Origin: Strongyloides papillosus
Taxonomy: Eukaryota > Nematoda > Chromadorea > Rhabditida > Strongyloididae
Assembly: GCA_005656395.1 (NCBI GenBank)
Contig: SRSI01000048.1
Location: 496,001 to 560,000, forward strand
Reading direction: 5' to 3'
DNA: 64,000 nucleotides
In this document: positions 39,167-53,101 of the stretch, in pieces
Layout: the number at the start of each line of letters is the position of its first letter
Numbering within the stretch: the stretch's first letter is position 1
Notes under the pieces: model-generated
What the model was told of the DNA's origin: nothing
Databases searched by the model: none
Seen by the model: the letters and a program-made list of their open reading frames with translations, nothing else
Made by a program: the position numbers and the translations under genes

Positions 39167-42100
39167 TCTCTATCTTAAGATTTCCGTTAATCTCACCTCT
39201 TCTATGTATATTAGTTACTCTATACGTGTAAATGAAATATACTTTTATGTAGAAATAAATATATACTTTTTCTCTACTCCAGTAAACCTAAAATTAAAAA
39301 AATATTGTTTCTTCGAATGTAAATATGTATAAGAAAATAAGGATAAAAATTTAAATACAAATTATATGTTTTTGTAAATTAAAGAAGATTAATTAAGTGT
39401 AAGAAAATTTCTCACAAAAGTACATCAAGTAAATGGGGTAGAAATTTCATCGTTGTTACCTAAGTTTTACAGACATCATAAAGAGATTAAAAATGTGGAA
39501 AATTTTTCCTGTATAAAATAGTTAGAATAACTGTTATCTCTCATTCAAAAATGTAAATAAAGGAAAAAAACTAAATATTGGTAAATAATGAAATTTAATA
39601 CGACATTTGTAAAAAGAATGATCTCTATTTTTGAAATTAAATGTAAGATTAAAGTATATTAGTATCCAAAAATGCCTAAAAGAATATTACATGTGTATCA
39701 GTACATTTTTCCAAAAAAATTTTTCCAAAACCTTTTTTTTTCTTGTACCATTAATTAAATTTGGCCTTGATCAAAAAGAAAAACCTTTTTTGTTGCATTT
39801 AACTTTTAGATCAAACTAGAAATTAATTTATCATAGAGTAGAGTATAAAACTAAAATAATCTTAAGGATTATGGGTGTGTTGATAGTATTTAATCAATTG
39901 CAAAATTTTATTACGTCAGTTTTATACAAAATAAAGTGATTGTGGAACAGGAAGTTATTTTTTTCAAAACTTGTATATACATGGTGTTCTTATAATGATA
40001 AAGAGATGAATAGTTACATTGTTCATATGAAAATCAAGCGAGAAAATTTTCTACTGATAACAAATAAATTTGTTTGTCTTATCTTCAATTGCACATTCAA
40101 ATAAAATATTTGAATGACCATTTAAATTAAATGTTTACACTGAAGAGGAAAAAAATAAACTTATTTTTTAAGAAAAAATAAACATGGATGAATAACATTC
40201 TTAAGAAAATGACTGTATATAAAGACATTCCTCATAGAGTATCCTATCGTCATTAAAAGAGAAATATTAGTAATAATAGTTGATTTTTTGTGATCAAATA
40301 GCCACTCACCCATAAAAATGATTATTCTATTTGGTTTATATATATGATAAAAAATTGATCCCTACTTCTTAAGTAGATCTTCAAAATTTTATTTGATTTT
40401 TTAAATAGGACTATATATTTTAAACTACTTCTCTGTTTAAAAACTAACTTAATGTGAATTATGATAACTTTTTAACATTTATTATAAATATTAAAAGCTT
40501 AAAGTTTATTAATTCATAAAAGAACTAGATATTTTAAAATTATATTTAAATGGTATTTTATTAAAATTGTTGCAAAATTCGTGATTATTATTCAAATATT
40601 TTAGGTTATTATTATTTTGTAATGTAAAAAAAAGTTATTTACCTTATTTGTTTGTGTTTGCAGAGATATTATATTTTGAACAATAAAAGACACTAATGAG
40701 TGAGGTAAATATGTTTATTTTAATAATGATAAGACATACATTATAACAATTAATCATAATTATTTAAATTTACAACAACACTGATACCTACAAACTCTTA
40801 AATAAGCCGTTATTTTCCCCCAACAAACACATAAGATATAGATATCTTAATCTTAAATTGTACTTAAGATTTCTAAATAGTTAGTATAATCTTAGAACTT
40901 TTTAAAATCTTCCTTTAAGTATAATACCTACATTATCTCTATTTAAACTTATCAATATTGCCATTTCATTTTAAATATATCATTTATCTTAAACTATTTT
41001 TTTTACTTATTCTTTTACCTATCTATAATGAATTAACGCATACTTGAAATAATTTTTATTAAAGTATAATTTAAAAACCTGACTTTTGTTTTTTTTTATG
41101 TTTAAATCTATGTTTTATAAATACCTATATCACAAATAATTTCATCATAAAAACATCTTTTTCCCATTAGCTTAAAAATTTGATTTGGTAAAAAGGATGT
41201 GAATATAACATTTTATTTAATACAGAATCTAGATTTTTTTTTATAATAATTGAAAAAACTTTTTGTTGATATAGAAAAAAATTAGATAAAGTATTTTTGT
41301 GATGTCAAAAAATGATCTGTTAATAAAAAAACCTTTCATTTAATAAATATTATAAAATTATTTACATAATGTCAATTATACTTCTTTCTTTTTTTTGATC
41401 ATGACCTTGACTACGTTAGCAGGAGAAAAGGCATTACACGATGTCAAATAATGTTCAAAAATATTAAAATTATATTTTAAATAAAAAAGTATATATTATC
41501 TTTATAATTTATCCTTAACAAAAGGATATTAAGTGTTTAAAAAGTGACTTTTTAAACTGCAACAGGTTGTAAATTCAAAATGAATATCTAAACAAAAAAA
41601 AGTCTATTTTCTCTTATTTAACATTTTTTTCTCCCATCAAATTTGATTTGAACCCGTATGTTTATTTGAAAGTAGATTAATGTTCCTTCAAAATATCTAA
41701 ATTTATTAAAATTTTCAATCACCTTCTTTTTCTTTCTCTCTATCTCTCCATCATTCTCTCATCATTTCAAATAGGGAAATTTATTTATATATGGTTTTGA
41801 TTTGACGAGTGGTGATTGAAAATTAGGAGGAAGGTTGTAACCTTATAAAATTTCGTTGAATCACCTTTATAATATAAATTTATATATAACCAGATGGCAA
41901 ATTAAGTTGAAATTTTGACATGGAAAATTATATTATGTATATTTCTAACTAATATTCTCATTTTTGTATTTATTTTACCTGTGTTAAAGTTAAGTGACTT
42001 CTATACCTCTCCTTTTTTACAATAAATATAAATTTAAGGACATTTATTTATACTTAATTGGATTTTTTTTAAGAATTCAATTTTGTTAAGTAACACAAAC

Positions 42101-45100
42101 TTTTGTTTGATGAGATTAATATGTATATTTCTATATATTTTATATACCTCAACTGGCCTTGATTTTTTCTAAAAAATTTTTTCTTTGTTATATTATGAAA
42201 TTTATCCTTAAATTTTTCTTGTTATATTTACTAATATAAGTTACCCTCTATTGTTTCACGAAAGCATCATGCTGATTTCGGCTTTTTTTATTATTAAAAA
42301 TTCAACATGTTTTATTATATCCATTTTGATTTTATAATAATGGATAATGTTAAAAGTTAGATACCTTTAATTTTCGAAGTATATAAATCTTTAAAATTTT
42401 TATAATAATCACCTTCTACTAAATATAATATTTAATAGTAATAAATATATTTTTGATTATATTTATATATATTCTTCCTATTATTGTGCATAACTGGAAC
42501 ATTAGACAAAAAATATAGAAATTATTAAGACTCACAAATAAGATCAAATTATAATATAATACTGTTCTTTTTATATATATCTATTTAAATATAATAATAG
42601 TGGCAAAAATTCTAATACTATATATTTAGAACATTATTATCGTTATTATTATTTTAAGTTATGAGTTATAAGTTGTATTTCAAAAGAGAAATGATGTCCT
42701 AATATTTATTTAAATTATTTATAAGATATATCATAAAAGTTTGTTTACAATAGCTTTTACTTAATTAATATTACACAATTTCCTTTTAATCAATCACTTT
42801 CTGTTTTGGTCAAAGAACCATCTAATAACTCACAAATATATATCTATAAAAATAAATCTTTTTTACAAATACATTTTATATTGTTAAACTATAAAACTTT
42901 GGCTTTGTATAATTAGGATAAAATGATATAACACCATAGATTTTATTAATTATTCTTCTATTAAATACATATAGGGAACTCTTGAAATAATAATATACAT
43001 ATTATTTCGATCACAAAAGGATAATTGGTAAGATCTCCAATTACAGGTTGTTTTTATGAAACACATACTATATTTTAACAATACTACATATGTAAATCAA
43101 AACCTACATATATATCCTCTCTCATATTTATATAAATTTCCCTAACAATCTTTTGAAAATATGTTTTGATATATAGTTTATTTTTCACATAATAAACTAC
43201 ATTGCGTTCATCTATTGTTTTCCACTTCTCTATCAGTGGTAGTACCACTATTTATCATAATAATAAAATATTTTATAATAATTTTTAACTTTTCATTTAT
43301 CTAGTATTATTTTAAAATTCTAAGGTCATCTTTTATATATTTACTAAATTTATAGTAAATTTTACCCAATCATTGTTTATGAATCATAGAAACAAAAAAA
43401 AATTAACTTCATCCAATCACTATACACCTTTTTTGGTTATTGCCTTTTATTAAACAACAAAGAAAGTTGCCTTTTCAATTGTCATTTTATAAATGGAAAG
43501 AAAATAATAACTATTTTCAAAAAAAGGTGGAGCAGAAAATGTATTATGGATGGTGATGCAAAAATTTTAAATGATCCTTAATCAATTTACCTTGATTGTA
43601 AATTACTACCCCAAAAGATTAAATTACCAAAAAAAGATTCATTAAATTGAAAAAAAATGTATATTTATAGTTGGTTGCGCAGAAGTTCTTTCTAACGATG
43701 ATGATATAATTTTTGTAAATAACATGTATACATATTATTCATCAAGTAATATATACTAATTTTTATTAAAATGTTAAATAGGTATTAATTTTTATCTGTA
43801 TACTTATATCTCTAAGTACCAGTAAAAATATTTACACTTAATTATAAATGGGTACAGGTTAACGAACTACAAAAATAATAATGATTACTCATAATTTTTT
43901 AGTTTATTTTTCAATGAAAATAGTAAGTATAGTGGTGTGAGTCATTTTTATAAATTTGTTAATAAGAAGTTAACATATATTTACCCTAATCATTTTACTG
44001 ATTATTCATTATTATTTTTTTAGCGATGGTAAATTTTTATCCATTAATAACGAGACTATTTTGTGTGCTTTAGCAAAATGATTGATAATCTTTTTTTTAA
44101 ACATTATGGTAATTATGTATGCTAAAAAGTTTAATTTTTGATTTTATATGAATCATACTTCTGTTACCTTTTTTTTAACTACTTTTTTTTCAATTATAGA
44201 AAATATTTTAAAATAATTTAAACGACACCATGAGATGGATAAGAAGAATGGGAGAGAGAAGTAGGTAGATGAAGGCAAAGAAATTTTTATAAATACGACC
44301 ATTTGACAGAAAAAAATCAGATGGAAATATTTAAAATATTTAGGCATAAAACCAACAACGGAATATATTTTATTTAAAATTTTTTTAAATATCATAAAGA
44401 GATATGTATTATAATAATATTCTATCACTTAATATTATCCTCGCATATTACTATAATGTTATATCCTCATTTTTAATAATTCTTTACTATCTTAAATCAC
44501 ATACATAAGATCAAATACTAAAGTATTTCCCATATTTCTTTTATCATCTTTTTATTTTAAATATACATTCACTTAGTATAAAATATAACAATAATAATAA
44601 TGATATTTAAAATTTTTTCTGATAACTTTATACCTAAATACCCTCTTTTAAGCAAGGGAAAATAAAAAGTTTAATATCTTAATTTTTCTCTTTTTGTTTT
44701 GTAATAATATATATAATAAATATATTTTACTTTACTACCTCTCCTAATAAATTTTTTCGATGATAGATATTTAAAATATTTTTTTAAGAACATTTTTGAT
44801 GGCAAAATATTGCATATATTACATATCATGTTTGTCGTAGAAGAGTGATATAAAGGAATGTTAATAAAAATATACTTAAGATGTTGTTGTTATATATTGT
44901 ATATATTATTATTTAAACTTGAAACTAATCTTATGATATTTTATAGTATATATATTTATTGTTGATTTGCCTATACAGCCGATCATAAACCTTCATATTT
45001 CAATTTTATTAAATTAAAAATTATGCCTTTATGATTAATAATCATTATTCTTACATTATTGTCTTTTACCTCCTTTAGATCATGCGACACTTTACACTTT

Positions 45101-45571
45101 AAGTTAAAGGGGAAATTGTAGTTTACCTCAATAATATATAAAATCCCCTCATTATTAGTTAATATTTCAAAAAATTTACTTTCTATCATATTTTATTTTT
45201 TTCTCTACTTACTTTAGTAGTGTTCCATATTTCTTGTCCATAATTTGATTATAAATGAATATCCATTCACAAAAGTTTCTTTTGTCTTTTTCAAATTATT
45301 AAAGTAAACATTGTAAATTTAATATCACTCAATTATAACAAACCACTATATAATATTTTTTTGAAAAATTATCTCACCATGTTTTATTTCAAACTTTCTT
45401 CTATAATATTAAGTATTAAAATACAATTCAAACATTCCCTTTCTCATGTTTCGTTTCTTCAATTTCATTTAAAATATCCATAAATTATAATCCATCGAAA
45501 TTTTCAGACAAAAGTATTTTAAAACTTTTTTATTTCATCTAAAACACAAAAAGTATATATTATTTTAAAAG
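39167..45571. other. AT-rich region between carrier and TEP genes, nothing recognised
   Basis: Holds the divergent 5' flanks of both genes. The 6.4 kb in between is A/T-rich, with stops in all frames and no recognisable gene. Short open frames (39631-39819, 44153-44428, 44983-45189) consist of Phe/Ile/Lys/Asn-rich sequence expected by chance. Confidence 0.55.
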
Positions 45572-48500
45572 ATGTGGCGTGGTTACTCACCTCATATAAT
45601 ATTAATATCATTATTATTAATAAATGCTATTGCAAGTCAATTGAATAATGAAACATCAAATGATTCTACCAATGGTTTCATTCCAACAGTCCAGTGGGAG
45701 GAAGTTAGAACAACTATAATGACGAATACCATTGAAAGTAATACAACAACTCCAAAACATGAAGATCCTATTGACTTATCAACAACAACTATAATACCTA
45801 TATTAGATATCTCTAATCCATTCACAAATAAGAATCCTAAAAAAGAAGAGGAGACAAAAAACTATAAAGGTTCTTATCTAATAATAGCCCCAAGAGTTGT
45901 TAGACCATCACTTCCATATGCAGCATCAGTAAATATCCTTAAGTCTGATTTCACAGACTACATTGTTCGCCTTGAAATACGTACCAGAGAGAATAATGAA
46001 ACAATTGCAGCCAAAGTTGTAACTAACATAACTCCAGGAAAAGCTCTAACAGTAACAATTGATGAAGTTCCAGGTGATGTATTGGTACCAGGGCAGTTAT
46101 ATAAAGTTTACATCAGAGGTGAAACATTAAATGGTCTCCTAATGTTCGAGGATGAGAAAGATATCAACTACAATTCAAAGTCCCTCTCAATATTTGTTCA
46201 AACTGATAAAGCAATCTACAAACCAGAATCGACAGTTAGTTTTAGAGTTGTTGTTGTTAACCCAGAGCTTAAACCAGTCAAAGAAACAGAAACTGTTTCT
46301 GTTAAGATTGTTGATCCAAATAAAAACATCATTCAGCAATGGAATGAACAAACACTAAAGAAGGGTGTCTTCTCATCAACATTCACCCTCTCCAAACAAC
46401 CACCTCTTGGAGACTGGAATATTGAAGTTCAAACAAAATCTGGAGTTAAATTTGAGAAATCATTTACTGTAGATAAGTATGTCTTACCTAAATTTGATGT
46501 TTCCGTCAAGACTCCAAGTTTCATAACAGTTAATGAAGATTTGTCTGTTCTTATTGATGCCAAGTATACCTATGGAAAAGGTGTTGGTGGAAAAGCTAAG
46601 GTTGTTCTTGAATTACCATGGCACAGATGGCATCTAGCTCCTAGACCAGTTATTGTTAACGAAGATGGATCTCATGCTTTAAATACTTTTGAATCACGTA
46701 TAGAAAGAATTGTTACATTGAATTCACTTGGTGAGGCTACCGTTAAGTTTACCAATGAAGAATTGAAGAAGCATAAATTGATAACAATATATGGTGGTAG
46801 TACAGTAAGAATATTGGCAACTGTAACAGAAGACCTTACTGATGTCCAAAGAAATGGTTCAGCACAAATAATAGCCTATAGACATGATGTTAAATTAGAA
46901 GTTGAGAAGCAAGGTGATACCTTTAAACCAGGTTTGAATTACAACGTCATAGTAACATTGAAGAATATGGATAACACTCCAGTTAAATCAACAGTTCCAA
47001 AGAGAGTTAAAGTAACGACATTCTACAATTTCCCTTACGAGGAGGGATCCAATGAGGTAAAACAAGTTAATGAAAGCAAGATCGTTGAATTGGATGGCCA
47101 TGGAACATCTGTCCTAACTTTGAAACCTCCTATAAATTGTACTTCAGCTAGAGTTGAAGCCCATTATGATAGAGATGGAAAAGATAACTTCACTAATGCA
47201 CTTATCTATACATCATTATATGTTGAAGCTGGAAAATCTCCTTCTGGAAACTTCTTACAATTGACTGCTGATAACGAGGGTACAGTTGATGTCGGAAAAC
47301 CACTATCATTTAGTGTTAAATCCACAGAATCTCTAAAATCATTGACATATCAAGTAATATCAAGAGGCTACGTCGTTTTGAGTAATGAAATACCAGTATC
47401 TGGACAACATGCAGCAATAACATTCACCGCAACCAACCAAATGGCTCCAAAATCAAGATTATTAATATACTCTGTCCGTGATGGAAACAAAGAAATTATG
47501 GTTGATGCACTAGACTTTAAAGTTGATGGTTTGTTCCAAAATGAAGTTTCTTTGTCAATTGATAAGACATCAGTTGAACCAGGTGAAGATCTTAAATTTA
47601 CCATAAAAGCAGCACCAGAATCATATATTGGATTGTTGGCAGTTGATCAATCTGTACTGTTACTTAAAAGTGGTAATGATATAACAAAAGATATCATTGA
47701 ACAGGATGTTGAACAATATGATACCATGGATCAACCAGGTGATTACAGACCATTTGATATGTTTAAAAGAAAAAAGAGAAGTATTTGGTATCCATTTTGG
47801 GGTATTGGAGGTAAAGATGCTGGTAGTATTTTTGAGAATGCTGGTTTAGTTGTCATGACTGATGCTTTATTATTTAAGGATGAACCTGAAAATTACAGTA
47901 AGTTTTAATGTTAAAAAATTAAATGATTAATCTTTAAATGTTCGCATCTATACTATAAGTAGATATTTTTTCCTTTTATTGCTTCTATTTCATTTTTTAC
48001 CTTTGTCTATCTTTCTTCTCCTTATCATTCACTAATTCTTTTCCCATCATTTCATCTTTGTAGAACATTACTTTAAAAGTATGGGTAGGACAGTGATGAG
48101 AAGGCTAGGAAAAAATAATGTTAATAATATAATCTTACCTAATTTAATTCAAGAAGAAGTTGCTTTTGATATGGATCAGGCTCCCCAAGGAAAGGGTGTC
48201 GAATCTGTCACTAATATTAGGATCAGGAAAGAATTTCCTGAATCTTGGGTTTGGTCTGATAATCTTTATACGAAGTAAGTTTTTTGGGGTCCTATCATTA
48301 GTATTGTTGGTACTATTTTTATCCTTATGTTACGTCACTACACATTCGTTTTTTTACCTCTATCAAGTATACATTGTTCTATCAATTTTGATTTTCTATC
48401 CTTATCCATAACTATCTATGATCTATCTATGCATGCTCTCTATAATATATTTAAAAAAAATAAAAATACTTAAATAAATGAAATATGAGATTAATATATT

Positions 48501-51279
48501 TTTTATCAATCTATAGTGGTTGCTGAGTCTGTTATGCGTAAAGGAATCGATGGTCCTCCAATGCCTGTAATGATGATGATGAATACGGCATCTGTGGATG
48601 GAGCTTCTTCTGAATCCTCTCCAGAACCATTAGTTATTAAAGTAAGGAGTGAATTTCCAGAAACATGGGTGTGGCAAGATTTTGATAGGTATGTATAGAT
48701 ATAGAAAATGATGTGTAGTGAAAAATTAATATAATGATAGTATCACATAATGATTTACTTCTTTTCTTCTTATATTAAAAAAAATAAAAAATTTATTTTT
48801 AGTGACAATGGAACTGTAACTTTTGAAACAAAGGTTCCTGATACAATAACATCATGGGTTTCATCAGCATTTGCCATTAATGAAAATCTTGGCCTTGGAA
48901 TCTCACCATCAAATCCAAAATTAAAAGTTTTTAGACCATTTTTCGTTAGATTGAATCTTCCTTACTCCATTAAGAGGGGTGAACAATTTGCATTACAAGT
49001 TCTCGTCTTCAATTACATGGAAAATGAACAAGATGTTGAGGTTACCCTGAAACAAAGAGAAAATAGTGGATTTGAATTTGTCTCTGAAGATTTAACTTCT
49101 ATCGACAAAAATGAATCACCATACATTAACAAGAGAATTATCTCCGTTCCTGGTGGTGGAATTTCAAAGGCTGTTTATTTCCCAATAGTGTTTAATGAAG
49201 TAGGTGATATAATGTTAAATGTATTAGCACAATCACAAAATGCTGGTGATGCTGTAGAAATGCCAATTAAAGTTGAACCTGAAGGTTATAGAGTTGATAG
49301 AAATATACCTTTGGTTATGGAACTTAATAATGATACAAATGAGGAGGAAGTCAATCATGAAGATAGTGATAATAATACTGAAGATGAGGAGAAACCTAAG
49401 AATGAGAGTACCACAAAAACTTATAAATACACAAAGACTGTTAACATGATTTTCCCAAGTGATTCAGTTCAAGGATCCAAATTTGCCAAAATTGATGTCA
49501 TAGGTGATATTATGGGACCAATCCTCTCAAAATTAGATTCCCTCGTCCGTATGCCATCAGGGTGTGGTGAACAAAACATGCTTAATTTTGTTCCTAATAT
49601 TGTTGTAATGAAGTACCTCTCAGCAACACATAAGAATATTCCATCGCTAACAAAGAAGGCTATCTCATTCATGGAGGCTGGTTACCAAGGAGAATTAACC
49701 TACATGCGTCCAGATCATAGTTTCTCAGCATTTGGTAAATCTGATTCTCATGGATCAACGTGGTTAACAGCATTCGTCTTGAAGTCATTTAAACAAGCTC
49801 AAGAATATATCTATGTTGATACAACAATCTTAACTCATGCCGTTAATTTTCTCAACTCCCAACAACAACCTGATACTGGAGCCTTTATGGAGAGAGGTGA
49901 GATTCACCATAAAGATATGCAAGGTGGTGCTCAACATGGTGGTGTAGCTTTGACAGCCTACGTCACAATAGCACTTCTTGAGAATGGTATTAAGAATGAA
50001 AAAGCTATCCAATATTTGGAGAAAAATTTGTTAAATATTATATCTAATAATAGTAGTGATGAGAATGATTCAACGTATACATTAGCTGTAACAACATATG
50101 CCTTGCATTTAGCTGGATCAGAGAAGGCAAACAGCGGTATGAAAGAATTGGAGAAGAGAAAGATAACTTCAAGTGATGGTACTGTATATTGGAGTACTAC
50201 ACCAAAGAAAGGTGGTATTGATAGAAGTCAAGATAAAGATACATCATTATATTTCTACCAAGCAAAACCAGCAGATGTAGAGATGACAGCTTATGTATTA
50301 TTATCATATAATAAAATTGGTGATACCCATACAGCTTCATCTATAGTTAGATGGTTAACATCACAGAGAAATAGTTTAGGAGGATTTTCATCAACTCAGG
50401 ATACAGTTATAGCATTACAAGCACTTGGAGAATATGCTGAGCATGTCTATGCAAATGAGATAAATGCAGAAGTTAAAATTGAAATAGGAAATAATGAAGA
50501 ACATACATTTACCATTAATAATGATAATAGTTTAGTTCTACAAAGTTATATTATTAATAACTTTGATGGACCTATAACTATAAAAGGATCTGGTAATGGT
50601 GTTGTATTTTTACAAATAGAATATTCTTATCACAAAACAGCAACAAGAGATGAATCTGTATTTAATTGTTCTAAGGATATCAAGGAAGTTAGATCTGGAA
50701 ACAGAATACAGATGGATTTGTGCTGTAATTACAATAAGGTTGGAAGTAAATCAAATATGGCAGTTGCTGAGATCAATACTTTAAGTGGTTTCAAGTACGA
50801 TATTGATGAGACAAATAAGCTGACAGAGGTTGATGATTTACAAAGAGTTGATTTAGATAATGATGATACAAAAATTAATATTTATTTCAATCCTCTCGGT
50901 GGTAATCCTGTTTGCCTTAGTTTGTATAGTGATAAAGCTTATCAAGTTGTTGATCAAAAACCAGCACAAATGGTTTTGTTTGATTACTATAATCCAGAGG
51001 AACAAGTAAGTTTTCTTTTTTTTCGAAATATTAATATTTTACCAATAATTATAGTTAAAATCTACATACTCCATTAAACAATCAAGAACATTAAGAGATA
51101 TATGTAATGAGTGCTGGAGTAACATGCCACAAGATAAGGTAAATAATTCTTCAAGTACCACATATAATTCCAATGACTCATCAACATCAGGAGTATCAAA
51201 AGGAGTTACATTATCACTAATCACAGGTCTTTTTTATATACCTATATTTACTTATTATCTTCTTTGCTCGTACCATTAA
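45572..51279 (+). CDS. Thioester-containing protein (TEP/CD109/alpha-2-macroglobulin family) with alternative bait exons
   Basis: Exon 1 is 45572-47897; then one of two bait exons (48064-48274 or 48517-48688); exon 3 48803-51005; exon 4 51055-51279. The isoforms would have 1654 or 1641 residues. Seen: signal peptide ([17 protein letters not shown]), a Thr/Ser-rich stretch, macroglobulin domains ([27 protein letters not shown]), a basic furin-type site FKRKKRS at 731-737, AGLVVMTDA before the bait, FPE[S/T]WVW after it, and the thioester GCGEQNM (Cys about 1100 or 1087). The C-terminus has ICNECW, then a Ser/Thr/Asn linker and a hydrophobic tail ([17 protein letters not shown]), as for a GPI signal, like CD109. 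TEPs trap proteases or opsonise targets (family knowledge). All frames are open. Confidence 0.92.
48064..48274 (+). other. TEP bait-region exon, version 1
   Basis: Acceptor TTTGTAG, donor GTAAGT; 211 bases, entering in phase 1 and leaving in phase 2. Encodes 70 residues containing [10 protein letters not shown] and ending [17 protein letters not shown]. The part before FPESWVW is the variable, protease-exposed bait. Confidence 0.8.
48517..48688 (+). other. TEP bait-region exon, version 2
   Basis: Acceptor TCTATAG, donor GTATGT; 172 bases with the same entry and exit phases as version 1. Encodes about 57 residues with [19 protein letters not shown] and ending [16 protein letters not shown]. 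It shares the [ST]VMR start and FPE[ST]WVW end with version 1, so the two arose by exon duplication. The bait itself is different: Met/Pro- and Ser/Glu-rich rather than Asn- and Gln-rich. Confidence 0.8.
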
Positions 51280-53101
51280 CAATATGTCTATGTTTTTTTA
51301 AATTTATTCATATTAATATTTTTCTCCATACTGTTTGCATGAATATGATAAGACATAAAAGTGCTTTTGTATTTAAAGAATTGATAATGTATGAATTGAA
51401 AAGAAGAATGAATGTCATCAACGGGTTATTGTAATTCTATTTTTATTATTTTTGCTACAAAAATTATTAAGATCTTTTGATTGTTTAATGAAAAAAGAAC
51501 TAACATTTTTTATATTTTTTTTACATGGAATGAATAATGGAATCAAAAAAGAAAAATAAGTGTCTATTTAATTTTATAAAAAAAAAAGAAGAATGAAATA
51601 TAATTTTTAAAATGTCATTAATGTTAATTTTGTCTAGCTATTTGTTTTTTTTAATTATTAATAAATTTTTACGATATATTATTGGGTAATTAATATAATT
51701 ATATGTTAATGCATGTAAAAAATAAAGTTTATCTATATAAAAAGTTAGTAACTATCTTTTTTATTTTAGACAAAGGTGGAGAGAAGGCTTCTAAAATTGA
51801 AGAAAGTTAAGAGGATTGTATAAAATTTATTTGTTTTCTACAACTACCAAGAAATATTTTTAATTTCTTTAATTTTTTTATATATATTTTTAAATATTAT
51901 TATCAAAAGTGAATTAATATTATGGGTGTAATTAAAATTATTTGTCAATTTTCATATTTAATGTACCCTCCTTTGGGGAAAATTGTTGTGGTAGATCATG
52001 GCAATTAAAGGAGTAATAATTTTCAAAGTATTATTCTTATAGAATACAAACACTAAGTTACTGTGGTAAATACAATGCTTTATCATTTTTTTAATTACTA
52101 TTTGATATTATGAATCATATTAGAAAAAGAAGAAGAAAGAAATAACAAAAAATATTATGCTGATATCAAATTTTTTTATGTAACAAATATATTTTTTTAT
52201 GATGCTTTAATTGAATTAATGATAATTGATATATTAAGATAATCTTCAGAGATGGAGGAAGATTAATTGTTAATGATTCATTAATTTATTTCTTTGTTAA
52301 AATTTAACAGAATTATATGTAATAAATTTTTTTTTAAAATGATTAATTATTTTATTTATAACTCTTCGAAAACTGCACATATTTAGTATGAATGTTCAAA
52401 AATGTCTAGAATTAGATTTAGTTTTTAGAGTATGAAGTTTTGCATCAGAATCTTACACTTAATTTAATAAATGCAATGTTAAAGTCTTGAGAAAACATCG
52501 AAAAAGAAGTTATTTTGTTTTCATATACCAATTTCTTTTAAACAAAAATTACTCATCAGAATCACTCGAAGTTTGCTTTATCAATAGAGCATAAAGTTTT
52601 GCAAGAAAATTCATTATTTTTTTTATGGTTATTACAATCTTTTGACGTATACTTAGAAAACTAAATACACATTTATGTTGTTCTTAGTGTTTTGCATGAA
52701 ATTGTTCATATTTAAAAAAATTTTTTATAAGTCTGAAAAATTAACTTTATTTGATTGTATCATGGAACTTTATAGTAACAACCATTAATATTTAAACAAG
52801 TATAATAGAAACCTTCATAAATACATTCAAAATTAATTATATTTAGTGTTTTATTTACATTGAACATTAGAACTCCTTGATATCAAATGAATCCTCGAAT
52901 AGATTTACATGAAATTAGTTTCAGTGGATAGAACATAAAAAACATTATCTCAAAATAATTAATTATATATGTTACATATAAATAGCAGTTATATATAATA
53001 ATAACCGAATCAAAAATTAAACTTTTTGACAAATTCAAAATACTTTCAAAATGGATTTTAAATTATGCGGACGGAAAGGATGAAAATAAAACTTTGACTA
53101 A
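51280..53101. other. AT-rich region downstream of the TEP gene
   Basis: Apart from the possible alternative exon at 51770, nothing coding or repetitive was recognised before the inverted-repeat element. Confidence 0.5.
51770..51823 (+). other. Possible alternative last exon of the TEP gene
   Basis: A good acceptor (TTTTTTATTTTAG) precedes a short frame. Spliced in phase 0 from the GTAAAT donor at 51139, it would replace the Ser/Thr linker and hydrophobic tail with a 17-residue basic end (TKVERRLLKLKKVKRIV). Spliced from 51225 it would give a short acidic end instead. Either would remove the GPI signal and yield a secreted form. There is no transcript evidence. Confidence 0.3.

Noticed and set aside
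47368..47604. Antisense frame within TEP exon 1
   Set aside because: Shadow of the TEP reading frame; no independent signals.
48160..48411. 83-codon frame overlapping TEP bait exon 1
   Set aside because: It is the wrong frame of the bait exon running on into intron sequence.
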